From: Micrasema longulum
Taxonomy: Eukaryota; Arthropoda; Insecta; Trichoptera; Brachycentridae
Direction of reading: 5' to 3'
Length of the DNA stretch: 64,000 bases
Assembly (NCBI GenBank): GCA_022494885.1
Contig: JAGVSM010004003.1
Location: forward strand, 62,001 to 126,000
Position 1 is the stretch's first letter, and every line of letters starts with the position of its first letter. Below the pieces are notes generated by a model. It was given only the letters and a program-made list of their open reading frames with translations, searched no databases and was not told the DNA's origin. A program made the translations under genes and the position numbers. This document shows positions 32,295-43,667 of this stretch, piece after piece.

Positions 32295-32865
32295 GAATGC
32301 TGTATATTATATTTTCTAATATCAAAATCATTTATGACATTTTACATTATTAATTTAATTTTGAAAATACGTCTTCCGGTTTCGAACTTATTATATTGAC
32401 TAATAACTTAGAATTTTTCGCGGCACTATTTATATTATAAAATATTGACCAAAAATAAATGACGAATGAAAGAAAGAGAGAAAATGAAGAAAATATGAAT
32501 CATAACGGGAACATTTTTTGAAGGGTGCTTGAAGTTAAATTTAATTGCAAAGTTTTGGTTAGTTGTTTAACCTATTCCTATTCTTTCAAGATTGTCTAAA
32601 CAAAGATCACTTTTATTTACATTTATGTAAAATTTCTACCCCCGTTCTTTTATTAAAATTGTGTTTTTTGTATATCAAATGATTCGCAAATTCTGAGAAG
32701 TTATTATTGTTGAGACATATTGTACGTTTTTTTATTCTAATTTTAAATTTAAAATGAGTTTTAATAATTCCGGCAATTAAATTATCATCCTTATCCAATC
32801 ATCTCTTTCAGTTAGATGAAATTTAACGTGTATTTTATTGTAGAAATTAAATACAAATGAGACAT
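32295..32865. other. Target-site flank and AT-rich unassigned DNA
   Basis: GAATGCTGTATATTATATTT directly follows the right target-site duplication of the LINE and is therefore the pre-insertion neighbour of 30573. Nothing else is recognised. Confidence 0.45.
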
Positions 32866-33000
32866 AAATCTACAAATTTGGAACAACCGATAACCGTTTT
32901 CGTCACTTTTGCAAAATCTTCGAGACTGGTATCTTGATCACACAATTAAATGTATTTTGAAAAGAGAATTCAAAATTATAAAATAGTTATTGAGTTAAAT
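32866..33000. repeat. Dispersed repeat, copy 1 (pairs with 50400-50540)
   Basis: CAAATTTGGAACAACCGATA, ACCGTTTTCGTCAC, CTTCGAGACTGGTATCTTGA, TCA...AATGTATTT and AATTCAAAATTATA occur in the same order and orientation at 50400-50540 (CAAATTTGGAAAACCTAGTT...CTTCAAGACTGGTATCTTTA). The family is unknown. On the complement strand, GATACCAGTCTCGAAGAT resembles sequence near the ends of some Penelope-type elements. Confidence 0.5.
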
Positions 33001-33726
33001 TATTTTTGTATGAAGGACCTTTTTCACGAAAAGTTATTATAATTCTAATAAGTTTTAACACTTTATTATTGTAGCTTTTATTTTATTGAGATCCTGTTTA
33101 TTTCATTAAGGTTAATCAGGTAAACCTAATAATTATTCCAGATCTGTGGATTTTTCCAACTTCAACCAAGAATTTTCACTAACAAACTTGAATGTTTTAT
33201 CTATGTTTTAATTAGCACAGAGTATTGGTCGAATATCATAGGATTATTAATAAACACGTAATCAATTATCTTACGCTAATTACTCATATTTCAATTATCG
33301 TTTCAACTGTGGAATCTTTATAACAATATCACAAATTGCCATGTGGCATCTAAAAACATTCGGTTATTATCACTGTCAAACAAAAATGAAGATCGTTTAC
33401 GAAAAATTAATTTCCAAGCGTTACATCTATTTTTATAAGTATTGTAATATATGTAATATACGAGTTGTACCGTAAAATTTTAATTTGTTTAAACATATTT
33501 AAACTTTTTAACAGTATAATATTTATAGATTAGAACTGGATTTAATTATTGTGGGTTTTCAAACATTATAATTAATATTTTTGCAAAGATGAAGATGCTC
33601 TTTAAAAATGTATTTAAACAAATATTTTCATTCCCGAATTACATTACGAAACCCAAATATTATCATGAGAGATTACTTTAATTATTATTTTACGTTACTT
33701 TATATAATTATTTTACTCCTAGTTGT
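33001..33726. other. AT-rich unassigned stretch
   Basis: No gene or repeat copy is recognised. Confidence 0.5.
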
Positions 33727-33768
33727 GCATATGGCACTGCTTTGGTACACCAACTGCAACCTTGTAGG
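33727..33768 (-). mobile_element. SINE1 fragment
   Basis: GCATATGGCACTGCTTTGGT followed by ACACCAACTGCAACCTT matches the SINE1 segment GCATAGGGCACTGCATTGGT...ACACCAATCGCAACGTA. Only about 40 bp remain. A better copy lies 350 bp downstream in the same orientation. Confidence 0.45.
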
Positions 33769-34107
33769 GGGTTTTCATGTAATTATAATTATTTATTTCC
33801 CAAAACACATACGACTTTTGTTGAAAATAATTTTCATTTTGTTGTCCTAAGAGTGTTAAATGTCCTGGATGAACTAAACATATTTAGTTCTGCAAAACAA
33901 AAAGCATTTTCACGAGAAATGTTTAAATTTGCATTTGGTCTAAAGTAAGAAACCATTGCAAGAGACTGCTGCGAGTTATTGCATAAATTTATTTATTTAA
34001 AATTGTTCTGTCCAGATAGTGATTAAAATAAATGTTATACTTGTGAATTATTTTTTTTGCATTTTTGAATAATATTTGTACTTCCACTTTCCATTATGTT
34101 GTATCCC

Positions 34108-34372
34108 AACTTCATCATCATCATTCCATTGCCGCACCGAATAGCACGTGGGGAACTGCATTGGTACACCAATCGCAGCGTATCTTGATCCTTTTTTTAT
34201 ATGAAGGTAAGATTATCAGTCTAACGCTTCAGGTACCAGTCCGGGGGTTATGAAATATTATTGTGTGAAATCGCCCACTCAAGTAAATATTTAAAATAAA
34301 CCATGTCGTGAATTGTACCCGAGACCTCTTGCATGGCAGGCTAACGCGCTGATCATTACACCACGAGGCTAA
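34108..34372 (-). mobile_element. tRNA-derived SINE1, near full length
   Basis: Starts TCATCATCATCATTCCATTG, the complement of an (ATG)n tail, followed by GGGAACTGCATTGGTACACC, CAGCGTATCTTGATCC, GATTATCAGTCTAACGCTTC, AGGTACCAGTCCGGGGGTTA and CCATGTCGTGAATTGTACCC (box B, mutated). It ends with CGCTGATCATTACACCACGA (box A complement). Confidence 0.8.
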
Positions 34373-34554
34373 CTTAACACAGGAATTTCGATATCAAGGA
34401 GTTCGGGATACTGTATCAGATTTATGCACATTTTTAGTCAAAATTTAATTTTATTATAATTTATAATATTTACAATTTTTATAGGTTTGTATTTCATATT
34501 CGATATTTAATTTTTGAAAGTCCGCTCCAATTCGATATATTTTCGTTGATTTAA
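34373..34554. other. Short AT-rich spacer
   Basis: No recognised content between the SINE and the AT-rich repeat. Confidence 0.4.
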
Positions 34555-34930
34555 TTATTAGTATACACGGCACGCAGTGACTTTTACCTTAAAAAGATTC
34601 ACATTTAAAATAATATAAACACTGAAATATATTATATTACATAAATACTAAATATAACACAGCAATATTGTATGAAGAACATATTTACAAATAAAAAAAT
34701 AATAAAACAATGTGTGCAGATATAATTTAAAAGGAAACAATTTTTTTTTTAAGCGGTACAAAATATAAGTTTATTTAATACAATAAAATTCTTTTGTATA
34801 AAAAAAAAAACAATAGTAATAATAAGAACAATGAAAAAATAAATAAATAGTAAACATTTAAATATGGTACACATATAACCCATACAAAAGTAAACATAGA
34901 AAGCACTATAATCTAAAAAATGTTAATTAC
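34555..34930 (-). repeat. AT-rich LINE-like 3' UTR repeat, copy 2
   Basis: TATACACGGCACGCAGTGAC with TTTTACCTTAAAAAG matches 24615-24650. The remaining DNA to about 34930 is A-rich with ACATATT and AATAAATAAATAG motifs, of the kind seen in LINE 3' UTRs. No coding part is found. Confidence 0.4.
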
Positions 34931-35436
34931 CGTTCACCATCTTTGAAATGATTAAATATAGTTGATTTTTATAAACAATGCTTTATGTGAAAACTATCAG
35001 CAACGTCGCAATTTAGAATTGTTCTCTGTTAGTCGTGTAATTTATTTCAGAATTTTCCGAGTAATTTTCATTTTGGATAACAGTCTACGTATTTTGAACC
35101 GAATAATAAATTAGTTGTCTTTACATTTTCGATCGAGCCATAAAAATGTTTCTTACTGAGGTATATCGACTTTGAGCGGCCGTATCAAAGTCCTCGTTAT
35201 CTACATGAACGTTTTGCCATACGATCGGGTCTGATTTACTCTATATGAGAAAATCGATAAATTTTCATTTTTTTATCTACCAGATTAAACTTATCTTCAT
35301 TTCGCCATTATTAATGTTTATCCAGAGCCCCAAACCAACCATTTAATAAAAAAAAGTACTTTCCATCCAAATGGTTGGCTGGAAAATGGACTTTGTAAAC
35401 CGTATTCAATTTTAAATATATTTTTTTCTTTAAATT
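34931..35436. other. AT-rich unassigned stretch
   Basis: Nothing recognised. Confidence 0.5.
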
Positions 35437-36060
35437 TGTTGCAACAGAGAGGGAAAACATTTTTGAGGAGGGAATATGGGAGTCTAGGCACTTACAAGGC
35501 TTATGACCTGTTATTGGCTGGATTAAGTAGCTGCTTTACACACTGTGTAACATTCACCATTCTGCCTATGTTTAAACATTCACATTTCCTCAACTCTTCC
35601 ATCTGTTGACTTTTGTGAAGTAAAAGAGCTAAAAAACCTTTATCATGTGGGTGAGATTCATCCAGCTGAACCAATTCACCTACTAGGCAACGCTTGAAAA
35701 CAATTTTCGAATTTTTTAAACTTCTTCTTTAACCAGGTAGTTAATTCAACAACGTTTTGAGTATGTCCAAATGCTTGCAGGCTGGCTGGATTTTCTCCCT
35801 AGGGAGTTGTTCATAATTAAATTTTGTCGCAACATAGAGGAAAAACATTTTAGAGAGGGATATGGGAGTCTAGGCATTTACAGGGCTCATGACCTGTCAT
35901 TGGCTGGTTTAAGTGGCCACTCTACAAACTGTGTAACATTCACCATTCTGCCATTCAATGTTTTCCCTCTCTGTTGCAACAAATTTAAATATGAATAACT
36001 CCCTAGGAAGAAAATCAAGCCAGTCTGCAAGCATTTGGAAATACTTAAAACATTTTCTTT
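35437..36060. repeat. Family A, most complete copy: D-B-C-D then inverted terminus and C
   Basis: Starts GTTGCAACAGAGAGGGAAAA. Module D is at 35444-35570, B at about 35575-35700, C at about 35745-35825 and a second D at 35827-35960, so one unit is about 383 bp. After the second D the sequence turns over: ATGTTTTCCCTCTCTGTTGC is the inverted terminus, and the complement of C follows at about 36000-36055. C at 35747-35825 and its inverted partner are nearly identical, so the end folds into a large hairpin. The short open frame 35771-35998 is incidental. Confidence 0.75.
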
Positions 36061-36659
36061 TTTTCCATTTTTCACGTGTCTGTAAAGTAGTGTAAAAAAA
36101 CCAAGGAACATTTTAATTGCCTTTTTTTGTTTTCGCCGTGACTGACTGCGGCACTGTGTGAATGAGTTGATAATACATATTCAACATTATAAAGTAAATA
36201 TGCAGTTATTGTATACTGCATTCAATCAGTCAGGTTCCTTCATTGCCAGAATACAGCGTTTATTGGCAAAAATAAAAGTAACTAATGCAATTCAAAATAT
36301 AACAAAATAAGTATTTGACATCAAATTGAATTGCGAAAAATAATCATAGCAGCTTTACTAGATACAAATATACCTGTTCTAAAGCTGCATTTTATAATTA
36401 TAATTATTTATATTCTATACTACATTAAAATAAAAAAATTAGTACTTTATTGTAATAAAAATAAAACACAAAAAATATTTATGAATAACTTAAATAATTT
36501 AAAACAATGATAAGAAAAAGAAAAAATTAAATTTAAGATATAAAAGAATATATAATGATAAAAAAGTAAATAAAATAAAATGAAAATTAACAAATATTTT
36601 TTTGAAATTAGAAACTAACAGTTCGAATTCCAAAAACTAAAAAAAATCTTTAAAAAATC
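36061..36659. other. AT-rich unassigned stretch
   Basis: No gene recognised. 36430-36600 is strongly A-rich with AAATAAAATAAAATG-like runs. Confidence 0.5.
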
Positions 36660-36995
36660 TACAAAGCCTCCACTTCACTCCATTCCTCTCCGGACCCTGT
36701 GAATCGTCAAAAGATCTGCCCTTCAGCCGTATTTAACCACGTCTAGAGCCTTGAAAAAGATTCCTCCTGCTCGCAGACCGCTGTGTAAGCCAGGCTCTAG
36801 ACAGAGTTATCTTCCAGGCTTAGCAACGAGGCTCTGCGCTTCAGGTCTCCGAGCTGAAGCGGGTTACGAGCGATCGGCCTTCAAAAGGGAACGCCGCGTC
36901 TGAGCGACAGCCCCTGTCTGTGAGTACCCCTCTCACAGGGCAAAAACTGCAAAGGGAAAGGTCGTGGCCAAGCATACGGTCCCTGTATAATATAT
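36660..36995. other. GC-rich island of unknown nature
   Basis: About 335 bp at roughly even base composition stand inside DNA that is about 70 percent A+T or more. Short repeats within it include TCTAGAGCC / GGCTCTAGA (36752 and 36800, an inverted pair) and CCCTGTCTGTGAGTACCCCT with CTCACAGGG. All six frames contain stops, so it does not look coding now. It has no second copy in the window. An untranslated part of a retroelement, an old structural RNA or regulatory DNA are possible. Confidence 0.35.
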
Positions 36996-37842
36996 TTTTT
37001 GTTACATTAAGATAAGTTTATCAGAACGTCTTATCTGTTACATACGTTTGTCAAACGGAATCAAACCCCAAACTCCCGTTAAGGTCTTTGCCATCACAAA
37101 GCGTTATAATGACGTCTAAGCATATACAGAACTCAGAATATTGCCTTGTTTTGTTTTTTTTCTACAGGTATAACGTTGTATAACATCTAAGTCTATACTT
37201 TTGTAGATCATAACATGTATGACAGTTTATACGTCCGTACTCTTTTCTCAAAGAGACTCAATTTTTTTAATATTTTATGATTTGAATAATGAGTGAACTG
37301 TTGATTATATAAGATAGTAATTGAAATATCAAATTAAAAAAATAAAAATCTCAATATTTAAATACGGAATCTTCTATAAAAACTTTGTCAAATGCCTTTT
37401 CTACCATACTCCGTGCAGCTATTAAAAACATTTTTTAAAAAAACATAATTATTCTAGACAAACAAACTTTAAAATACTCTAATTGCATTCAAAGTTATTC
37501 AATTTTCACTGTAATTTAAACGAACTTTGTGAATATTTCGGAACACTAGAGTAGCTTGTATCCATACAAATTTATATTGTTAGTCTTGACTCTAGCGGGT
37601 GGCGTAAAGTAATTTTAACAATGCATTATTTTTTTTGTCAGTTCGGTGACAGACTTAAAGCTAGGCACACGTCAGTTTAAATTGTACATGTTTTAAAAAG
37701 TGAAGTGGGAAGTGAAACTGTGTAATTACATAAAATATCTAGCGTCAGCGGCCGACTAGTTTGTGTCTTGGGCCTAAATCAATCACTCACATCACTAATT
37801 ATACTTTTTTGTTTTAGACTAGACTTTGTTGGTATAATTATA
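36996..37842. other. AT-rich unassigned stretch
   Basis: Nothing recognised. 37570-37780 is a little less AT-rich. Confidence 0.5.
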
Positions 37843-38570
37843 ATTATGGATAACTTAAAAAGCGCCATTTTCGTAATATAACACCTCGAGGGCGCTTTAC
37901 AAAGTGATTATATAAAGATATAAATTGAACGTATTTATACAGAAAGCAGCCAGCCATAGAAAAGTGAAACTGAGAAAATAACCATTTTGTGAAAAGAGTG
38001 AATTGTAAAATCTACACAATAGAATATTTTTGACTTTAACAAACGATAAACAATAAATACATACATAAGTTTTTTTTAAATATTACAAAAAAAAAACTTA
38101 TTATATATTTGACCAAAGATTTTTAAAGTACCCTAAGATCTTTCTGGTTTTGTGGGTGTTTTCTGCAAATTGAGAAGTATCGTTTTTGTGGTCGACACCT
38201 TTTTTCGAATGTGATTAATACAGTTTTTTGTATGAAAGCGGTCTGGCTGATTTTAGCATAACATAGAATCGACCTTACTGCACCCAATAACATAAATATA
38301 TCATTTTTCAAAATTGTGGTTTTCTGCATAACTACGTTCAATTTAATTTTAACTTTTTAATTTGAGAAATATAATGTACTTTGTCACCACATGCTAAGAA
38401 TTTATTCGAATGATTTAGAAAACAAGCGGGTTTTAAGTTTCTTCCGAAACATCACTTCACTCTCACAGTTCCGGACCGATGCTGGGAGAGCATTCTATAA
38501 CGTAGAGCCTGCGACCGCAAATGCGCGTTCGCCAAATTTAGCGCGCTGTTTGCGTAGATTTAATAAAATA
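37843..38570 (-). mobile_element. CR1/L2-like LINE 3' end, FGERAFAV family, copy 2, split by a MITE
   Basis: The coding part at 38390-38570 (minus) reads LNLRKQRAKFGERAFAVAGS, then NALPASVRNCESEVMFRKKL and KTRLFSKSFE followed by a stop. This is the best-kept C-terminus of this family, with one stop replacing a residue before NALP. The 3' untranslated part is 37843-37922, with CTTTACAAAGTGATTATATA. The two parts are separated by the 421-bp MITE at 37923-38343. Confidence 0.8.
37923..38343. mobile_element. 421-bp MITE with about 22-bp inverted repeats and TA duplication
   Basis: The left end AATTGAACGTATTTATACAG (then AAA) pairs with the right end complement AATTGAACGTAGTTATGCAG (then AAA), 21 of 23 positions. 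TA lies on both sides (37921-37922 and 38344-38345). The host LINE resumes collinearly on each side when compared with its copies at 15.7 and 55.6 kb, which confirms the borders. TA duplication suggests Tc1/mariner-type mobilisation in trans. A 72-codon frame at 38123-38341 (minus) shows no transposase motif. Confidence 0.75.
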
Positions 38571-39139
38571 AATAAAAATGTATCCAACCACTTTCGACCC
38601 GGATCTCATTTTTTAAATACTTTTAAAGTAAAATTTATGAGCCTCAAATCTCTTAAAAAATATATTATTCTCTCCATATAAATGGAGGAGTTATGTAGGC
38701 TTGAGTGTTACTTCTTTACTACGTGACATTGGTTTTTGCGTTTATTTTCTGCGTCTCTAACAAAAACAAACCTTTTATAGAATACAAATTGAACGAAAGT
38801 ATATTTTGTCATATAAAAGTACTCAGGCTTTAACCTTTTTAAGATCTCGCTAACATAAAGCGTGTTTTAAAGAGGTTGGATCATAAATATATCTTTGACT
38901 TTTACAACATAGAACCTCAGCCCGAATGTATCATAAAACAAATTTATCTCCTGTTAAAAATACATCTTTTTGATTTATTTTAACATTGTAAAGAGTTTTA
39001 AAAAAGTAATCGATTACTTTATGTACACCCTATCACGTTATGGTGGTCAATATAAATTGTTAAAAAGTTTTCTTTACCATTAAATCAATCATTCTACTTT
39101 GTGAAATCAATTGTTTCATTCAAAATATTGCTTTACTTA
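38571..39139. other. AT-rich unassigned stretch
   Basis: Nothing recognised. Confidence 0.5.
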
Positions 39140-39580
39140 CGGACTTCAATCAATCTAAATAATGTATTCCTATCGCTAAAAATGAATAAGTTTAAAATAA
39201 ATGTAACCAAAACAAAATATGTGAATGTAGGAAACAAAAGTTTAGAAGTAACGCCGTTATTATTGAAGAAAAACTCAAATAAATTTCTGAAATTAAGTAT
39301 TTGGGTGTAATGAAACATTCAAAATTTACATTTTATCAAAATACTAATGTGGTGATCAAAAAAATTGCAAAAAAAAAACAATTTTGGGAAGAAAAGATTT
39401 AGCGATAGAGGGATCTGCAAGCAAATTACGATATGATGATTGTATTTTGTATTTAATATTATGAATTTTAAAAAAACACGTATTTTTTATGATGTGGGAA
39501 AGAACATTTGTAAAGAAAAAAAGAATAAAAAATTCAAATAGAAGGTTAAGAAATATTTGTTTGACAATTTTTAGTTGAAA
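39140..39580 (+). mobile_element. Jockey-like LINE reverse-transcriptase fragment, plus strand
   Basis: 39140-39275 reads LNNVFLSLKMNKFKINVTKT followed by KYVNVGNKSLEVT, matching the segment after the active-site box (LxxWxxxNKLKLNVxKTKYMxxGN). A shift near 39280 leads to SEIKYLGVMKHSKFTFYQNT and KKIAKKKQFW, matching xxxKYLGVxxDxxLxFxxHxxxIxKKIAKK. Beyond that, KHVFFMMWERTFVKKKRIKN and RNICLT fit a decayed C-terminal part. Only about 440 bp survive, with shifts and stops. Confidence 0.65.
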
Positions 39581-40194
39581 TATATACAGTGTTATTATAA
39601 AAATACAACCTGAAAATTTCATCTCAAATGTCGTGTCCAAATTTCAGGCCGCTACAACTCGCCGTTTCGGAGATGTGACGGACAAACAAACAAACTCAAC
39701 ACAGGACTTTGGTTCCATGGAGTTAGAATTTATGTCTCAATAAATGTGACATTAGTATATTGTGAATAAAATGAATAAAAAAAATTAAAAAAAACACTCA
39801 TGTATTTTCAGTTCTATAAAATAAATATAGGCGAATAATAGAAAAATTAATTGGAATTACCTTGCAATGATAAATATACCGGTACATATTTAAAAGTAAA
39901 TAATATCCATCTGGCAATTCTCGACCTGAGTACACCCCATTGTTTTGCTGCGAACTGTAGCTAACTTAATACCTAATAGTCATATAATGGTTTTCCTACG
40001 TTTGGGCTCCTCTCTAGGTTACGCATTATTTCTCTGAGAATTATTTCGATATTTTTTTAACTTTTCTTCCGAGGAATTTCATTGTTACGAATCATTCGTG
40101 TAAACATGCTTATGGCCTCGTGAGCCATCGAGATGTATGCTGTATAATCTCCGCTCGTTCTTCAAACATTGACGTGAATGCAATATTACACTGA
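39581..40194. other. Unassigned, with a repeat-like segment at 39600-39720
   Basis: TCCAAATTTCAGGCCGCTAC, AACTCGCCGTTTCGGAGATG and GACGGACAAACAAACAAACTC resemble a kind of short dispersed sequence common in insect genomes (an A-rich end after GGACAAACAAAC). No second copy occurs here, so this is only a suggestion. The rest is AT-rich. Confidence 0.35.
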
Positions 40195-40335
40195 GGTTTT
40201 AATAGTTTTTAGTTCATTTGTAAGATTATTATAATTTTTGACACATTTGAAGACAAAGCTATTTTGATCGTGACTTTTGTGGAATTTAAAGATTTTAATA
40301 TTATAGTTGTTATTTCATTTCTTTGCAATGGCGTT
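40195..40335 (-). mobile_element. LINE 3' end, GVKNYTNLPNELK family, copy 3
   Basis: The minus strand translates as NNYNIKIFKFHKSHDQNSFV followed by FKCVKNYNNLTNELKTIK without a stop, aligned with the copies at 4.5 and 8.0 kb. The 3' untranslated part is missing here. Confidence 0.7.
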
Positions 40336-40398
40336 TTTATTTTGTTTATTTTTTTTTTCTTTTTTTAAAGGCATCGGTTATTTAATAAATAAATAAAT

Positions 40399-40614
40399 AT
40401 TGTTGAAAACACATTGTGAAACGGTCAATGTAGCCCTTGAACCAAAAAAATTGACCGCTTCTAATCTAGGCAAATGAACATTATGCTTGTATAGACAGTT
40501 AGATTAAAAAATATTGGCTTTGTTGTGTTGTCAAAGACTGTGAAGCAATCTCCTTATATCACTTGATTTATAGTAGTCATTCAGCTTATCCCATTTTGTT
40601 TTGTTAAGGAGCAT
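40399..40614 (-). pseudogene. Orphan coding-like frame with two stops
   Basis: From ATG at 40612-40614 the minus strand reads MLLNKTKWDKLNDYYKSSDI and RRLLHSL, stop, a short stretch, stop, then LYKHNVHLPRLEAVNFFGSR. It ends next to an AAATAAATAAATA run. The composition is protein-like despite the stops. I do not recognise it. A retroelement ORF is likely given the adjacent LINE and tail. Confidence 0.3.
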
Positions 40615-41458
40615 TGTGTCAATAGACAGAGTCTTTCTTGCTCCGGTTGCTTAAGTATGAATTTTGTATGGAAAAAATAACTCCATTGTCAAGATGAAGA
40701 AACAAGATTTTCCGGATGAAGAGATATTTTCTACAAAAAATTACGTTTCAATTGTATTCCTGCAATAAATAGTAATGATTAAAATAAACTAAAAAGTCCT
40801 GCCCCCTAAAGATTTTTTTATAAATTTATATGTATTTTAGGTGTGTAATAATATATCGATATTAAGAAACTGTTTTTTGTTTGGGCGAATGAAGAATACA
40901 GTTAAGCATTTGAAACAATCAGGGTCGCGATGACAAACGCTATCTTCATCGTTACATAACAAAGGTACAATTCAGGACCCTTTTTTTTCTTACATATTTT
41001 ATTAGCATTTTTTGTAATAATTCAGAATAAGTTTTTCACGTGAAACTATAGCAAAAACAATGAATTCATGATTTAAAACCTGCAGCAAATAAAAATCCAG
41101 TGAAAAGGCGATAAATGCAAAAAAAAAACTTTAAGGTCCTCTCCTGTAAAATTGAAAAATAAGCTGTTGCACCTTTGTTGCACCGAAGGTGCGATATTGA
41201 GACGGTACAATCAAACATCGACATTTGTGTACAAAAATTTATATATTTGTACAAAAATTCAAAGCACTTCCATCGGTAACTTGTGATTGAACGTGTTCAG
41301 AATTTTTTTTTTTACATAATTTTGCTTTATAAATAAAATTGAAGATAAATTTTAATTTCACATAAGACAACAAACCCTGAATCCTGCACGAATTTTTCTA
41401 CCTAATGCCTACTTTCGTGTACCTATCTTAAAAAAATAAATCAAAGGAAAATATGTCC
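40615..41458. other. AT-rich unassigned stretch
   Basis: Nothing recognised. A 62-codon minus-strand frame at 41066-41254 has no motif. Confidence 0.5.
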
Positions 41459-41722
41459 ACTTCACAGTGTAGTAATTGGAGCGTTCGCCTGCCTTACTCG
41501 AGGTTCTGGGTTCGATTCCTGGGAAGGTGGAAGTCAAAAAGTTTTCAAAGTGGTTTTACTCCGCAGTGTTTTGCTATTCCTGGACAAGCAGCTGCAGCGT
41601 AAGACTAATCATTTTACCTTCCATGTAACGAAAATGATCTAGATACGCTGCAAATGAAGTTTCAGCACAGTGTCCTATGCAACACTGAGCGCGACTAAAA
41701 AAATGATGATGATGATGATGAA
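41459..41722 (+). mobile_element. tRNA-derived SINE1, near full length, plus strand with (ATG)n tail
   Basis: Box A-like AGTGTAGTAATTGGAGCG starts near 41466, and box B GGGTTCGATTCCT is at 41508-41520. The body contains GCTGCAGCGTAAGACTAATC, ATTTTACCTTCCATGTAACG, AAAATGATCTAGATACGCTG and CACAGTGTCCTATGCAACAC. The end is (ATG)6 at 41703-41720. This copy shows the element in sense orientation and defines its tail. Confidence 0.85.
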
Positions 41723-41859
41723 AAACTGACCGATGCGCCACTATAGCCGATATTGCGTTTTAAATAAAAAAAATCTCAGAATTTCATGCTGCATCGTATG
41801 AGCCGATAAATAAACATTAAACGTAAATTTTGGATTAACAAATCACAATGGGAATGGAG

Positions 41860-42125
41860 AAAATCCTCGAAAATGGAATATGGAAGTCTAGGCATTTACA
41901 GGGCTTACAACCTGTCATTGGCTTGTTTAAATGGCTACTTTACACACTGTGTGACATTTACCATTTTGCTTATGTTTGAACATCCATATTTCTTCAATTC
42001 TTCCATTTGTTGAATTTATTGAAACTGAAGCGCTGAAACCTTTATTGCTGTAGAGAAATTCATCTGACTGAATTTTTTCACGTACTAGGCAACGCCTGAA
42101 AACAATTTTTCAATTTTACAAACCG
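41860..42125 (+). repeat. Family A copy, modules D-B
   Basis: Begins ATATGGAAGTCTAGGCATTT, ACAGGGCTTACAACCTGTCA, TTGGCTTGTTTAAATGG (D), then ACATCCATATTTCTTCAATT, CTTCCATTTGTTG, CTGAAACCTTTATT and TACTAGGCAACGCCTGAAAA (B). The far terminus and module C are absent. Confidence 0.65.
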
Positions 42126-42704
42126 TTGTTTAATTTCTTTTGAAATGATGTTATTTAATCATCTATTCGGATGGTAGTATTTCTGTAACTAACATGGTGT
42201 GTTAGTGTTATTTGATTTTATGGAAGTAACTATAATTAACCTATATATTCAAATGGTTTTAAACGAAATAGTTAACAGTGTTGATTAAGATTATTTTTTT
42301 CTGGAATATTCGATGATCTAGGGTAAAGTTGATTTTTTTTTGTAGTTTATTTAACTAACTGAAAAACATTTTTTTTCCAGCTTTCATGTCAATATGTTAT
42401 GCAATAAACTATAAGGAAATATTCTCTAGAGTACCTCAAAACTGCTGTCGAACAAGTATTATGTAAAAATAGACGATTGAAAAGGCGTCATTGAAATACT
42501 GCATTTATAAACCGGATTAAAAAATGATTGGCTTGATCAAAATATTTATATTTCAAAATCTAAAACTATAAAAATAACAAATATCTCAGTAACTAAAGAT
42601 AAACAACATTAACGAAAGGGACAGAAAAAACAGTCTGAAATTTCGACAAGCACACCAATAAAAATCATCCTTAAAAAAGCCTAAACAAACAGGAAAAAAA
42701 GTAT
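42126..42704. other. AT-rich unassigned stretch
   Basis: Nothing recognised. Confidence 0.5.
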
Positions 42705-42900
42705 AAGATCAGATAGGAGTCAAGTCCACACTACAAAAAAGAAACCAGGGGCTTTTAAAAAAAGTAAAAATTAGAATACAATTTTTAAAAATTAAGTGGT
42801 TTGGATAAAAATGAAGAGTTTTTCTGTTCATTCTGTTCCGAAAAATATGATAATCCCCTTTTGCGAGATTGACTAATGTGCTTGGTATGCAAATCATGGA
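42705..42900 (-). pseudogene. Possible mariner transposase C-terminal fragment
   Basis: The 62-codon minus frame includes LVNLAKGDYHIFRNRMNRKT and ends FFKSPWFLFCSVDL. This resembles the mariner block SPDLAPSDYHLFRSLQNxLxGKxF and the later FFxSKxxxFxxxGI. The agreement is partial and the first half of the motif is lost, so a chance likeness cannot be excluded. Confidence 0.35.
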
Positions 42901-43667
42901 CCTACGAAAAATATTGCAGCCGAAAAGCTGCTGAAGAGGGTTTGTATGTGATTTTTGCCGAAAACGTTAATATTTGCCATTATCCCTTGCGCTTCGGGTA
43001 ATTCCAAACGGCAAGTTTAACGTTTTTTAATAAATTTTGTATGTTTTTTATTTCTTTATTTTAATATGTTTTTTTAATCTTATTTGGAAAATACCCAAGT
43101 TTTATTCTTAATTTTTTTCGTTTTTCCTTAAGGTATTTGCTATAACCCCACTCTCCCCTAACCTCATTTTTATTTTTGGTATTAAGCTAAAACAATTTTA
43201 ATATTACACCTTTCAATTAATAATATCCTTTTTTTCCCATACCAACATTTCCTCATTTCGTCGTTATATTGTTATAATTACATTTTATTAAAATTTTTAA
43301 ACCGTCGCTTTATTTTGTAAAATTTAAGTGAAAACATGTAATTGGATAGCTGCCCTACTTTATTATTTTGTTTTAAGGTTTAGACATTATAACTATTTTA
43401 TTATTAATTATTTTTTGGTTTTTTGTTAATCTTTGTTTTTAATTTTGTATAAAATCGTCAGATTCAATATGTCCATTTACTTGTAATTTTCTCAAACTGA
43501 ACGGTTTGGGTTGGTTGGAAGAATTTGCCCTAAAGCAATATGCCCGCCTTTAAATGTATAAAAATTGTCTATGAATATAAAGAGTTAAACAAGTAAACCC
43601 GTACTGTAATTGTTCGTATTTTAAATGTAATGAAATGATAAATGGAAACAATATATTTCTTTAACCA
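42901..43667. other. AT-rich unassigned stretch
   Basis: Nothing recognised beyond a small inverted pair near 42920 (GCAGCCGAAAAGCTGC). Confidence 0.45.

Noticed and set aside
35771..35998. 75-codon frame as a gene
   Set aside because: It lies wholly inside the family-A repeat and is not preserved between copies.
41703..41720. (ATG)n as an independent microsatellite
   Set aside because: It is the 3' tail of SINE1, as other copies carry CATCAT at the equivalent complement position.
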